Shown here piece after piece: positions 7,153 through 14,555 of a DNA stretch of 64,000 nt. Origin of the DNA: Acidobacteriota bacterium. GTDB lineage: Bacteria > Acidobacteriota > Blastocatellia > Pyrinomonadales > Pyrinomonadaceae. The translations under genes and the position numbers were made by a program. The notes under the pieces were generated by a model. That model saw only the letters and a list, made by a program, of their open reading frames with translations, was not told the DNA's origin and searched no databases. Where the stretch lies: positions 372,001 to 436,000 of the forward strand of contig JADJOS010000004.1 in assembly GCA_016713675.1 (NCBI GenBank). Direction: 5' to 3'. Within the stretch, counting starts at the first letter, position 1. Every line of letters starts with the position of its first letter.

Positions 7153-9075
7153 ATGAGTTCAATTAACGGCAGTTCAAAGGGTGGATTGAGAGATTGGTTA
7201 ATGCACGGTGCCCGTCAGCCTGATGCCGCGTTTACGGCAAAGGCCCATCACCCGAAACACGCCTGGTGGCAGGTGATGTGTCTGACCGGCGTCGATTATT
7301 TTTCGACCTTGGGCTACCAGCCGGGCATTGCGTTTGCCGCCGCAGGTGTGCTGTCGCCGATCGCAACATTGATACTGGTGATGCTCACATTGTTTGGTGC
7401 ATTGCCGATCTATAATCGCGTCGCGGCCGAGAGCCCACGCGGCCAGGGTTCGATCTCGATGCTCGAATCATTGCTGTCGCGTTGGAAGAGCAAGCTCTTC
7501 GTCCTCGCTCTGCTAGGCTTCGTCGCTACCGACTTTGTCATAACCATTACACTATCCGCCGCGGATGCGTCTGAGCACGTCATTCACAATCCGTTTGTCG
7601 AAGCTAATATCCCGGGACTTGATCATCCGATACTTGTTACGTTGTTGATGATCGCGATCCTTGCCGCCGTCTTTTTGAAGGGATTCAAGGAAGCGATCGG
7701 CATCGCCGTATTTCTGGTAATCGCGTATCTACTTTTGAATCTCGTGGTGATCGCGACCGGTATTTACCACATCGTCATTGATCCTTCGCTCCTCGCGAAT
7801 TGGAAAAATGCGGTGTTTACGACCAATACCGGAACGCCGCAAAGTATTTTGATGATCATCGGGCTGTCCTTGCTTGTATTTCCCAAATTAGCTCTCGGCC
7901 TGTCCGGATTTGAGACCGGCGTCGCCGTGATGCCGCTGATCGAAAATCCGCATCGCATCGAAAAAACGAAAAAGCTCCTCAGAACCTCGGCATTGATCAT
8001 GAGCTTTTTTCTCATATGCAGCAGTTTTATCACTAGCGTTCTGATCCCTGCGAAGGAGTTTGAACACGGCGGCAAGGCATCTGGACGTGCTCTGGCATTT
8101 CTCGCTCACGAATATCTCGGCGAGATCTTTGGCACCGCATATGACATCAGCACCATCTTGATCTTGTGGTTTGCCGGTGCCTCGGCGATGGCTGGTCTGC
8201 TCAATATTGTTCCGAGATATTTGCCGAGATACGGCATGGCTCCAAACTGGGCACGGGCTTCGCGGCCGCTGGTTATCATATTTACGCTGATCTGTTTCGC
8301 GATCACGTTCATTTTCGAAGCAAATGTCGAGGCTCAGGGCGGAGCATATGCAACAGGCGTCTTGGTTCTGATGACATCTGCGGCGATAGCTGTAACGATC
8401 TCGGCTTGGGTCCGAAAACAGGGCATTAGGCGGATCTATCTTTTCATTCCACTTGTTTTCAGCTACACGACCATCACCAACATAGTCGAACGCCCTGACG
8501 GCATCAAGATCGCGTCGTTATTCATCTTGGCGATAGTCGTCGCATCGTTTGTTTCGAGGGCAATGCGAACCACTGAACTGCGGGTCCAAAAGATCGAGTT
8601 TGACAGCACCGCACTGCAGTTCATCAACGATCTCGAGGGCGAAGAGATCCGTATTGTAACCAACCGCCGCGAGACCGGCGACATTACCGAATACCGCTTC
8701 AAAGAGCACGAAAAACGCGTCGACAACCACATTCCGGCTAGCGACCCGATCCTCTTCTACGAGATCGAGATCGGGGACGCGTCTGAATTTACGGGCAAGC
8801 TCTACATTAGCGGCGTTGATGTGGACGGCTATCGTATTTTAAGAACGCATGCTCCCGCGGTCCCGAATGCCATCGCGGCGTTGCTATTGAAATTGAGAGA
8901 CATGACTGCCAAAACGCCTCACGTCTATTTTGGCTGGAGCGAGGGAAATCCGATCAAGTATATGATCCGTTATATCCTATTCGGCGAAGGCGACACGGCT
9001 CCCGTCACGCGCGAGATATTGCGGGTCGCCGAGCCCGACCCCGAACTGAGGCCGAGCGTGCACGTCGGAGGCTAA
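7153..9075 (+). CDS. APC-superfamily potassium transporter, KimA/Kup-like
   Basis: This 640-aa protein has about twelve hydrophobic helices over residues 45-490 and a soluble C-terminal domain of roughly 140 residues. The first helix carries TGVDYFSTLGYQPGIAFAAA, the unwound substrate-site style of APC/KUP transporters. The layout (membrane core plus cytoplasmic tail) fits KimA/YdaO-like or Kup K+/H+ symporters better than plain amino-acid permeases. The divergent kdp operon and the downstream kdpE support a potassium role, as do the phased KdpE-like sites in front of it. Its stop codon overlaps the convergent kdpE stop by 4 bp. Substrate is inferred; an amino-acid permease is the main alternative. 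Confidence 0.78.
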   Translation: MSSINGSSKGGLRDWLMHGARQPDAAFTAKAHHPKHAWWQVMCLTGVDYFSTLGYQPGIAFAAAGVLSPIATLILVMLTLFGALPIYNRVAAESPRGQGSISMLESLLSRWKSKLFVLALLGFVATDFVITITLSAADASEHVIHNPFVEANIPGLDHPILVTLLMIAILAAVFLKGFKEAIGIAVFLVIAYLLLNLVVIATGIYHIVIDPSLLANWKNAVFTTNTGTPQSILMIIGLSLLVFPKLALGLSGFETGVAVMPLIENPHRIEKTKKLLRTSALIMSFFLICSSFITSVLIPAKEFEHGGKASGRALAFLAHEYLGEIFGTAYDISTILILWFAGASAMAGLLNIVPRYLPRYGMAPNWARASRPLVIIFTLICFAITFIFEANVEAQGGAYATGVLVLMTSAAIAVTISAWVRKQGIRRIYLFIPLVFSYTTITNIVERPDGIKIASLFILAIVVASFVSRAMRTTELRVQKIEFDSTALQFINDLEGEEIRIVTNRRETGDITEYRFKEHEKRVDNHIPASDPILFYEIEIGDASEFTGKLYISGVDVDGYRILRTHAPAVPNAIAALLLKLRDMTAKTPHVYFGWSEGNPIKYMIRYILFGEGDTAPVTREILRVAEPDPELRPSVHVGG

Positions 9076-9767
9076 CCGAAAGGATCGAATCGATACCCGA
9101 CCCACGGCTCGGTCCGCAAATATCGAGGCTGAGATGGGTCTTTTTCCACCTTTTTGCGAAGCTGTCCGACGAATACTCTGAGATACTCGGTCTGTTCCGT
9201 AAAATTACCGCCCCAGATCGCTGATAAGATCGCACGATGCGTTATTACCTTATTCCGGTTCTGAAACAGGAATACCAACAGATCAAATTCCTTTGGCGTA
9301 AGATGCACTGACTCGCCGTTCACCAAGACCTCGCGCGTCGAAGGGTCGATCGAAAAATCGCCATCCTCAAGCTTTGTTAATGTTTCGATCGGCGTGTCCG
9401 GTGTCCTCCGAAGCGCAGCACGAACGCGAGCGAGCAGTTCATCTATTCCGAATGGCTTCAGTACGTAATCATCAGCACCGGCGTCCAAAGCGGCAACCTT
9501 TGTCCGTTCTTCGCCTTTTACCGAAAGTACGATTATAGGCAGCTTTGAGTTCTTTCTGATCTCGCGGCAAAGTTCAATGCCGTCCATCTCAGGCATTTGC
9601 AGGTCCGTGATTATCAGATCAGGATGCCAATCGCGAAAAGTGTCGAGTGCAGATACACCGTCGGCCGCAGTTCGAACATCGTATCGATGGGCGGTCAGGC
9701 TGTGCCGCAAGACCCTCGTGATCTGCGATTCGTCATCGACGACCAATACTTTTTTGGGTTCGCTCAT
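9072..9767 (-). CDS. kdpE: KdpE-type OmpR-family response regulator
   Basis: This 231-aa protein is a receiver plus winged-helix DNA-binding domain. The receiver has the acidic pair DD at residues 11-12, phospho-acceptor D55 (TDLQMPEMDG), and the switch lysine in VLKPFG. The C-terminal half has the OmpR-type helix-turn-helix and the final RYLRTEPWVGYRF hairpin typical of KdpE. It is encoded immediately after, and overlaps by 4 bp, the sensor-kinase gene at 9764-10879. It would activate the kdp operon and probably the neighbouring transporter. Assignment to KdpE rather than another OmpR-family member rests on the C-terminal motif, the KdpD-like partner and the context. Confidence 0.9.
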   Translation of the reverse strand: MSEPKKVLVVDDESQITRVLRHSLTAHRYDVRTAADGVSALDTFRDWHPDLIITDLQMPEMDGIELCREIRKNSKLPIIVLSVKGEERTKVAALDAGADDYVLKPFGIDELLARVRAALRRTPDTPIETLTKLEDGDFSIDPSTREVLVNGESVHLTPKEFDLLVFLFQNRNKVITHRAILSAIWGGNFTEQTEYLRVFVGQLRKKVEKDPSQPRYLRTEPWVGYRFDPFG

Positions 9768-10879
9768 TCGTCTCCGATCGGCAGCGTCAGCGTGACTTTG
9801 GTGCCGACGCCGTTCTCGCCCGAACTGATCTCAATACGTCCATTCTGTGCCTCCACGATTCCGCGTGCGATCGCGAGGCCCAGGCCGAGCCCATCTGAAT
9901 GGCTGCCGTCGAGGCGGACGAACTTCTCAAACACCTTCTCCCGCATTTCTGGCGGAATTCCCATGCCTTCGTCCGCGACCGATACCAGGACGCTGTTGCC
10001 ATGCTCCACCGCAGTGATCGTGATCGTTGTATCGGTCGGCGAATATTTTGCGGCATTCTCGATCAAATTATAGACCACTTCTGCTATCGCCCGGGCATCG
10101 ACGCGTATTAGCGGTAGTTCTTTTTGGAGGTTGACTGTCAGATTATGATCGGCAGCGATCTTTTCGGCTCGCTCGAGAGCGATAGTGATGATCTCTTCGA
10201 TGTTCGAAAGAGACGCAGGCATTCCGGCCGGCCCGGCCTCGACGCGCGCCAATTGGACCATGCTCTCGATAAAGCCATTCAAGCGGTCGGTCTCTTCGTT
10301 GATGATATCGAGGAATTCGGCTCTTCCTTCGCTGCTGAGTTCGATCGTCCGATGTCCGCCCTCGCTGTCGAGCAGCGTCGTTACCGAGGCCTTGATCGAT
10401 GTCAGCGGCGTTCGCAGATCATGCGTCACGGCATCAAGCAATGCCGATTTTAGCTGTTCGCTTTGTTTTAGTGCCGCGGCCTCGGTGGCATCTTGAAACG
10501 CCTTTTGCAGCTCTTCGTATAACCTCTCAGCCTCGCGGGCCCGACGCGTCGCATATGCCGAAAGTTCGCCGGCAATGATCGCCGTCAACGTAAATGCCGC
10601 CCACGCAAACAGGTTCTGCGATTCGGCGATATGCCAAGTCCCGACCGGCGGAATAAAGAAGAAATTAAAACAAAGCATCGCCACAAACGATGCCAGCAAG
10701 GCAGGATTTCGCCCAAAGAAAGTCGCCGACGCCAACACTACAAGCAGCAGCGACATCGAAACCGTGATCAAATTAACCCGGCTCTCGAGGGCTCCCAACC
10801 CAACAGTTGCCGCCAAAACCGCCGCTACCGAGATACCGAACCGCAGCAAATTTGATTGAAATATTCCTTCGAGCTTCAT
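9764..10879 (-). CDS. Sensor histidine kinase resembling the C-terminal half of KdpD
   Basis: From the ATG at 10879 this is 371 aa. Four closely packed helices of DUF4118 type occupy residues 10-110 (...FFGRNPALLASFVAMLCFNF). They are followed by a coiled linker, the H-box VTHDLRTPLTSIKAS with phospho-acceptor H153, and a HATPase domain with N-box NLIENAAKYSP, DEGMGIP and GLGLGLAIARGIVE. This is the order found in the second half of KdpD, but the KdpD/USP input domains are absent. An upstream ATG at 10918 lies inside a palindromic repeat and is less likely the start. The gene overlaps kdpE by 4 bp. It probably pairs with KdpE and perhaps works with the separate KdpD N-terminal protein. Confidence 0.9.
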   Translation of the reverse strand: MKLEGIFQSNLLRFGISVAAVLAATVGLGALESRVNLITVSMSLLLVVLASATFFGRNPALLASFVAMLCFNFFFIPPVGTWHIAESQNLFAWAAFTLTAIIAGELSAYATRRAREAERLYEELQKAFQDATEAAALKQSEQLKSALLDAVTHDLRTPLTSIKASVTTLLDSEGGHRTIELSSEGRAEFLDIINEETDRLNGFIESMVQLARVEAGPAGMPASLSNIEEIITIALERAEKIAADHNLTVNLQKELPLIRVDARAIAEVVYNLIENAAKYSPTDTTITITAVEHGNSVLVSVADEGMGIPPEMREKVFEKFVRLDGSHSDGLGLGLAIARGIVEAQNGRIEISSGENGVGTKVTLTLPIGDE

Positions 10880-10898
10880 CAGTGTTGAATAAAAACTA

Positions 10899-10977
10899 GT
10901 AACCGCGAAAATCACCAAAACGCACGAAACAAAAACATACTATCTTTTTTCGCCACTTTAGTGATTTTCGCGGTTAC
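10899..10977. repeat. Perfect 17-bp inverted repeat between kinase and glyS
   Basis: GTAACCGCGAAAATCAC at 10899-10915 is matched by its exact complement at 10961-10977, giving a long hairpin around a 45-bp loop. The core resembles the repeat between kdpA and kdpB. It covers the upstream alternative start of the kinase gene. Confidence 0.8.
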
Positions 10978-10996
10978 ATTTCTTTGGTCGATCGCA

Positions 10997-12388
10997 CTAT
11001 TTCAACCGTGTCTGCAAATACTCCCTGAGCCCATCGATACCAACGCGTTCTTGTTCCCAGGTGTCGCGGTCGCGCACAGTGACGGCGTTGTCCTCGAGCG
11101 ATTCGTGATCGACCGTGACGCAAAAGGGTGTACCTACCTCGTCTTGTCTCGCATAGAGCTTACCAATGCCGCCTGTGTCGTCATAAACAGCGCGCATAGA
11201 CGGCTGCAGATCGCGTTTTAGCTGTTTCGCAAGCGCCACGATGCCCTCGTTATTTTTGGCGAGCGGCAGCACCGCGACCTTGATCGGGGCGAGTGATGGT
11301 TTGAGTTTTAGAATGACGCGGACCTCGCCTTTGTCGTTCGTCCGCTCGGTGTACGCGTCCATCAAAACCGCCAGCAACGTCCGATTCACACCGATCGAAG
11401 GCTCGATACAATACGGATAAAACCGCTCGTTCGTCTGCGGGTCAAAATACGATAGATCTTCGGTCGAATCGGGATTTATGCGTTTTCCATCAGCATCCTC
11501 GGGCTTTTTCGAATGGACGCGAAGGTCGTAATCCGTACGATTGGCGATTCCAAGCAACTCGTCGAACTGCTTATCCTCATCTTCACGGTCTGGGAAAAAA
11601 CGATATAGAAAATCGACCGTTCGATCTGAATAATGAGCAAGTTCCTTTTCAGTCTGTTCGTAATGCACGATGTTCTCGCGAGCAATGCCGAGCGAATCCA
11701 GCCATTGGCCGTACGCGTCGATCCATTCCTGATGAATACGCGGAGCATCCTCCGGACGGCAAAAATACTCGATCTCCATCTGCTCGAATTCGCGGGTTCG
11801 AAAAATGAAATTCCCGGGCGTCACTTCATTGCGAAACGCCTTGCCGATCTGCGCGATGCCGAACGGCAATTTGCGTCGCGAAGTATCGAGTACATTCTTA
11901 AAGTTAATAAAGATCCCCTGAGCAGTTTCAGGCCGAAGATACGCAAGAGCGGTCGGGTCGTCGTCCGAAGAAGCGGCGCCGACCGTGGTTCGAAACATCA
12001 AATTGAAGTCTTTCGGATCAGTTAGGTTCTTAGAATTGCAGTTTGAGCACATCGGCTTGTCATCTGCCGGGTCGATATCTAACTTGTCGAGCCTGAGTCT
12101 CGCATTGCAATCGCGGCAATCTACTAATGGATCGCTGAAAGTGTCTTCGTGTCCGCTATATTTCCAAACATTTCGGTTCTGAATGATCGAAGAATCTACA
12201 CCTTCGATATCGTCACGTTCGTAAACGATCCAGTTCCACCAGCTTTTCTTGATGTTATTCGCTAATTCAACGCCCAGCGGGCCATAATCCCAGGACGAGC
12301 CGAGCCCGCCGTAAATGTCGGATGCAGGATAGACAAACCCTCGGCGTTTTGAAAGCGAGACGATAGTTTCGATGTTTGGTGCAGACAT
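10997..12388 (-). CDS. glyS: Glycyl-tRNA synthetase (alpha2 type, class II)
   Basis: This 463-aa enzyme charges tRNA-Gly. It is the single-chain dimeric form rather than the two-subunit GlyQS form. The N-terminus has SLSKRRGFVYPASDIYGGL and GSSWDYGPLGVELANNIK. A zinc-binding pair of CxxC motifs follows (CRDC and CSNC, about residues 90-120). Class II motif 2 is FRNEVTPGNFIFRTREFEQME, and the motif 3 region is CIEPSIGVNRTLLAVL. A C-terminal anticodon-binding domain completes the chain. The ATG at 12388 is preferred over an upstream frame start because the protein there begins MSAPNIETIVSLSKRRG, as in homologues. Confidence 0.96.
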   Translation of the reverse strand: MSAPNIETIVSLSKRRGFVYPASDIYGGLGSSWDYGPLGVELANNIKKSWWNWIVYERDDIEGVDSSIIQNRNVWKYSGHEDTFSDPLVDCRDCNARLRLDKLDIDPADDKPMCSNCNSKNLTDPKDFNLMFRTTVGAASSDDDPTALAYLRPETAQGIFINFKNVLDTSRRKLPFGIAQIGKAFRNEVTPGNFIFRTREFEQMEIEYFCRPEDAPRIHQEWIDAYGQWLDSLGIARENIVHYEQTEKELAHYSDRTVDFLYRFFPDREDEDKQFDELLGIANRTDYDLRVHSKKPEDADGKRINPDSTEDLSYFDPQTNERFYPYCIEPSIGVNRTLLAVLMDAYTERTNDKGEVRVILKLKPSLAPIKVAVLPLAKNNEGIVALAKQLKRDLQPSMRAVYDDTGGIGKLYARQDEVGTPFCVTVDHESLEDNAVTVRDRDTWEQERVGIDGLREYLQTRLK

Positions 12389-12440
12389 AAGTAAGGTAGT
12401 GATTTTACAACGAACGACGAACAACCAACAAAGAAGAAAT

Positions 12441-12472
12441 AAAAAAAGGACGAGCCCGAAAGCTCGTCCTTT
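12441..12472 (-). terminator. Rho-independent terminator after the PEGA/OmpA-like gene
   Basis: GGACGAGC and GCTCGTCC form an 8-bp stem with a 6-nt loop. On the minus strand it is followed by a run of seven T residues. It lies 28 bp after the stop of the gene at 12497-13447 and in front of glyS, which therefore has its own promoter. Confidence 0.9.
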
Positions 12473-12496
12473 GTTGAGTTAGTCAATATCCACCAG

Positions 12497-13447
12497 CTAT
12501 TGCACGACCGGCGGCTCGGCACCGGCAGGTACGATCCAGATCTCATATGCTGTTCTGGTTCGATTGCTGCCTCTGACATATTTGATCCGCGACGGATCCA
12601 TTCCGCGTTTGATCAAATAATCCAGCGACCGTTTCGACACTCGTTCGTATGTGTTACGCGTTCTGCTCATACGATCAGTGCCGGGATAAATAACGACGTA
12701 CAGCTGTGAATCAGGCGTATTCTGGGCCATGATCATACAGTTGTCTAAGCGTGCCTTGTCGTCATCATTCGAGATCGAATCGAATTGGTCGCACATGATC
12801 TTCAAGATCGGTGGCGGCTCTTTGATCGGTTCAACATCGGTCGGGACCGATATTACCTCTCGACAGCGGCTGTCATAAACTGCGTCGTTAACATCTAATT
12901 CCGCTTCGATCGTTTTGCCGCCCATTCCTGACGAATCGACGGTGATAACAGGTGTACCCTGACCGCTCGTGATACGGCCGTTCACTACACGCCACACATA
13001 TCTTAGCGGAATAGGAGCAGTGCCCTTGTTTATCGCCTTAAAGGTCACCGGATCTCCCTCGGTGACGCGCCTCGGACCGTCGAGGACAAATCTGTACGGA
13101 CAATCTTTCGTGATCGTCTCTTCTACTCCTTTGAGACAGATGCATTCTCGAACGCCCTTGCGGATCTCCACTTCGCGGGTGTAGGTCTTTCCGCCCGGGC
13201 CGGTGACTTCGACGGTGTGGAATCCCGGAGCGAGATAGAAGTCAACGCCACTGCCAACACCGCTCATGCCAAGGTATTTGCCATCCACCTTGACCGGATA
13301 TGCTACCGGCGTGGTCTGAACACTCAAGGCTCCCATTTTCTTGGGAATCTTCGCCTTTTTCTCTTTTCCGCCTGCGATCGCAGCCGAAACACCGAGCGTT
13401 AGCATCAGGCCAAGGACAAATAGAAAGTTATGTCTCATTAAACGCAT
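12497..13447 (-). CDS. Secreted PEGA-domain protein with OmpA-like C-terminus
   Basis: This 316-aa protein has a signal peptide (residues 1-25, ending SAAIAGG). Next is a PEGA-like segment (VKVDGKYLGMSGVGSG...APGFHTVEVTGPGGKTYTREVEI). A beta-rich stretch like a PKD/bacterial Ig domain occupies about residues 115-215. A C-terminal region (about 215-305) has the ...SQLYVVIYPG... and YERVSKRSLDYLIKRGMDPSRI pattern of OmpA-like peptidoglycan-binding domains. It is therefore probably an envelope protein tied to the cell wall. The start is supported by GAGG 8 nt upstream. No partner genes point to a specific function. Confidence 0.75.
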   Translation of the reverse strand: MRLMRHNFLFVLGLMLTLGVSAAIAGGKEKKAKIPKKMGALSVQTTPVAYPVKVDGKYLGMSGVGSGVDFYLAPGFHTVEVTGPGGKTYTREVEIRKGVRECICLKGVEETITKDCPYRFVLDGPRRVTEGDPVTFKAINKGTAPIPLRYVWRVVNGRITSGQGTPVITVDSSGMGGKTIEAELDVNDAVYDSRCREVISVPTDVEPIKEPPPILKIMCDQFDSISNDDDKARLDNCMIMAQNTPDSQLYVVIYPGTDRMSRTRNTYERVSKRSLDYLIKRGMDPSRIKYVRGSNRTRTAYEIWIVPAGAEPPVVQ

Positions 13448-13511
13448 TTTAATTTCCTCTTCCCTATCGCGAAATTATCGCATTTCGCCTTAAAATTCAA
13501 TATCATCGAAC

Positions 13512-13546
13512 GATAGACGCTCCGCTGCGTTCGGCAGCGGAGTGTC
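13512..13546. terminator. Hairpin between PEP-CTERM and PEGA genes
   Basis: GACGCTCCGCTGC and GCAGCGGAGTGTC form a stable stem with a 5-nt loop just past the stop of the gene at 13560-14207. No clear T-tract follows on either strand, so intrinsic termination is possible but not certain. Confidence 0.5.
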
Positions 13547-13559
13547 TCGTTCCAATTAC

Positions 13560-14207
13560 TTATTCTTCGTCTTCGCCCTCTTCGCCATCTTTCTTCTTAC
13601 CAAACCGGCGGCGAGCTGCCAATCCGATCGAGGCGAGGCCCGTACCGAAAAGCAGGATCGTGACCGGTTCGGGAACTGGCTGCGGCGGAGTCGGCGTTAC
13701 CGGAGGCGTAGGCGTCGGCGTTTTTGGCGTCGGCGTAGGCGTAGGCGTATTTGGAGTCGGCGTCGGTGTCGGAGTAGGCGTCTGTCCCGGGACCGTCGCA
13801 GTCGGGGTCGGCGTGTCCTTTTTACGCTTGATCAGGATGAACGCAATCGGGATCGCCGCAAGTCCAAGCAACGCCCATTTCGGGAATCCGCCGGTTGTCG
13901 GCTGTTCGCAATCACAATCCTCTTCGACGACAATGTCGCTCCTGGTCTCGGTGATAACACGTCCATCCTGAGACGGAGATTTCTTCTTATCCTTCTCGTC
14001 ATCATCATCCGCGACAATAATGCCGTCGTAATAATTTGCAACGCTAAGTCTAGCAAAGCTGCTTGTCTCGGCTTTGCCCGGTTTCGCGTTCATTATCTGG
14101 ACGACCTGCTCGAAACGGACCGGGCCGGCCTCCACCTTTACAAAGGCTGCCATGATGGACGCCAGGCAAACCGCCGACATTACAATTCGTAAATTGATAT
14201 TTTTCAT
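13560..14207 (-). CDS. PEP-CTERM surface protein with Thr-Pro linker
   Basis: This 215-aa protein has a signal peptide (residues 1-27) and an acidic region rich in D/E/K. A second hydrophobic helix (GFPKWALLGLAAIPIAFILI) precedes a low-complexity Thr-Pro repeat of about 45 residues. The tail is VPEPVTILLFGTGLASIGLA followed by ARRRFGKKK. That tail is the tripartite PEP-CTERM sorting signal: the PEP motif, a hydrophobic helix and an arginine cluster. Exosortase would cleave it and release or anchor the protein in extracellular matrix. The internal extra helix is unusual for this class. The very acidic stretch after the arginine cluster (DGEEGEDEE) is also unusual. Confidence 0.8.
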   Translation of the reverse strand: MKNINLRIVMSAVCLASIMAAFVKVEAGPVRFEQVVQIMNAKPGKAETSSFARLSVANYYDGIIVADDDDEKDKKKSPSQDGRVITETRSDIVVEEDCDCEQPTTGGFPKWALLGLAAIPIAFILIKRKKDTPTPTATVPGQTPTPTPTPTPNTPTPTPTPKTPTPTPPVTPTPPQPVPEPVTILLFGTGLASIGLAARRRFGKKKDGEEGEDEE

Positions 14208-14473
14208 TTCTGTACCCTGAGCTGACTAAACGTAGTTCTCCTTGAAAGAAATACACTTTCACAGTTCGTTGGCACTCTGTTGTGAATTGAATTTTTGGGG
14301 CAGTTTCGAAAATATAGCAGAATGTGCTGGCAAATGCACGCTATTTCTGCAATTTTTTTGTCGCCGAAGTCCAAAAAAACAATATTTCTTTCAGTTCTAC
14401 AGGAAAATATGCTCAATTGAAGCACTTTTCCAGAAATTTCAGCTACTTTTCCGATTTATTTTTATCGGCACAT
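14208..14473. other. AT-rich intergenic region upstream of the PEP-CTERM gene
   Basis: Much more A/T-rich than its surroundings, especially 14270-14470, with no plausible gene. It must hold the promoter of the leftward PEP-CTERM gene, but no convincing -35/-10 pair can be assigned by eye. Confidence 0.4.
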
Positions 14474-14512
14474 AAATAAAAACCGGCTACCACTTAATAG
14501 TGGTAACCGGCG
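14474..14512 (-). terminator. Rho-independent terminator of pnp
   Basis: On the minus strand CCGGTTACCACT, a 4-nt loop and AGTGGTAGCCGG form a 12-bp stem with one mismatch, followed by TTTTTATTT. It lies about 45 bp past the pnp stop codon and closes the long leftward transcription block. Confidence 0.9.
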
Positions 14513-14555
14513 TCCATTTCCCAAAAAATAGGGGATCAATTGAATGAGACCGAAC

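Noticed and set aside
13660..13971. Gly-Val repeat frame on the plus strand
   Set aside because: It is the complement of the Thr-Pro linker of the PEP-CTERM protein, which has a signal peptide and sorting signal.
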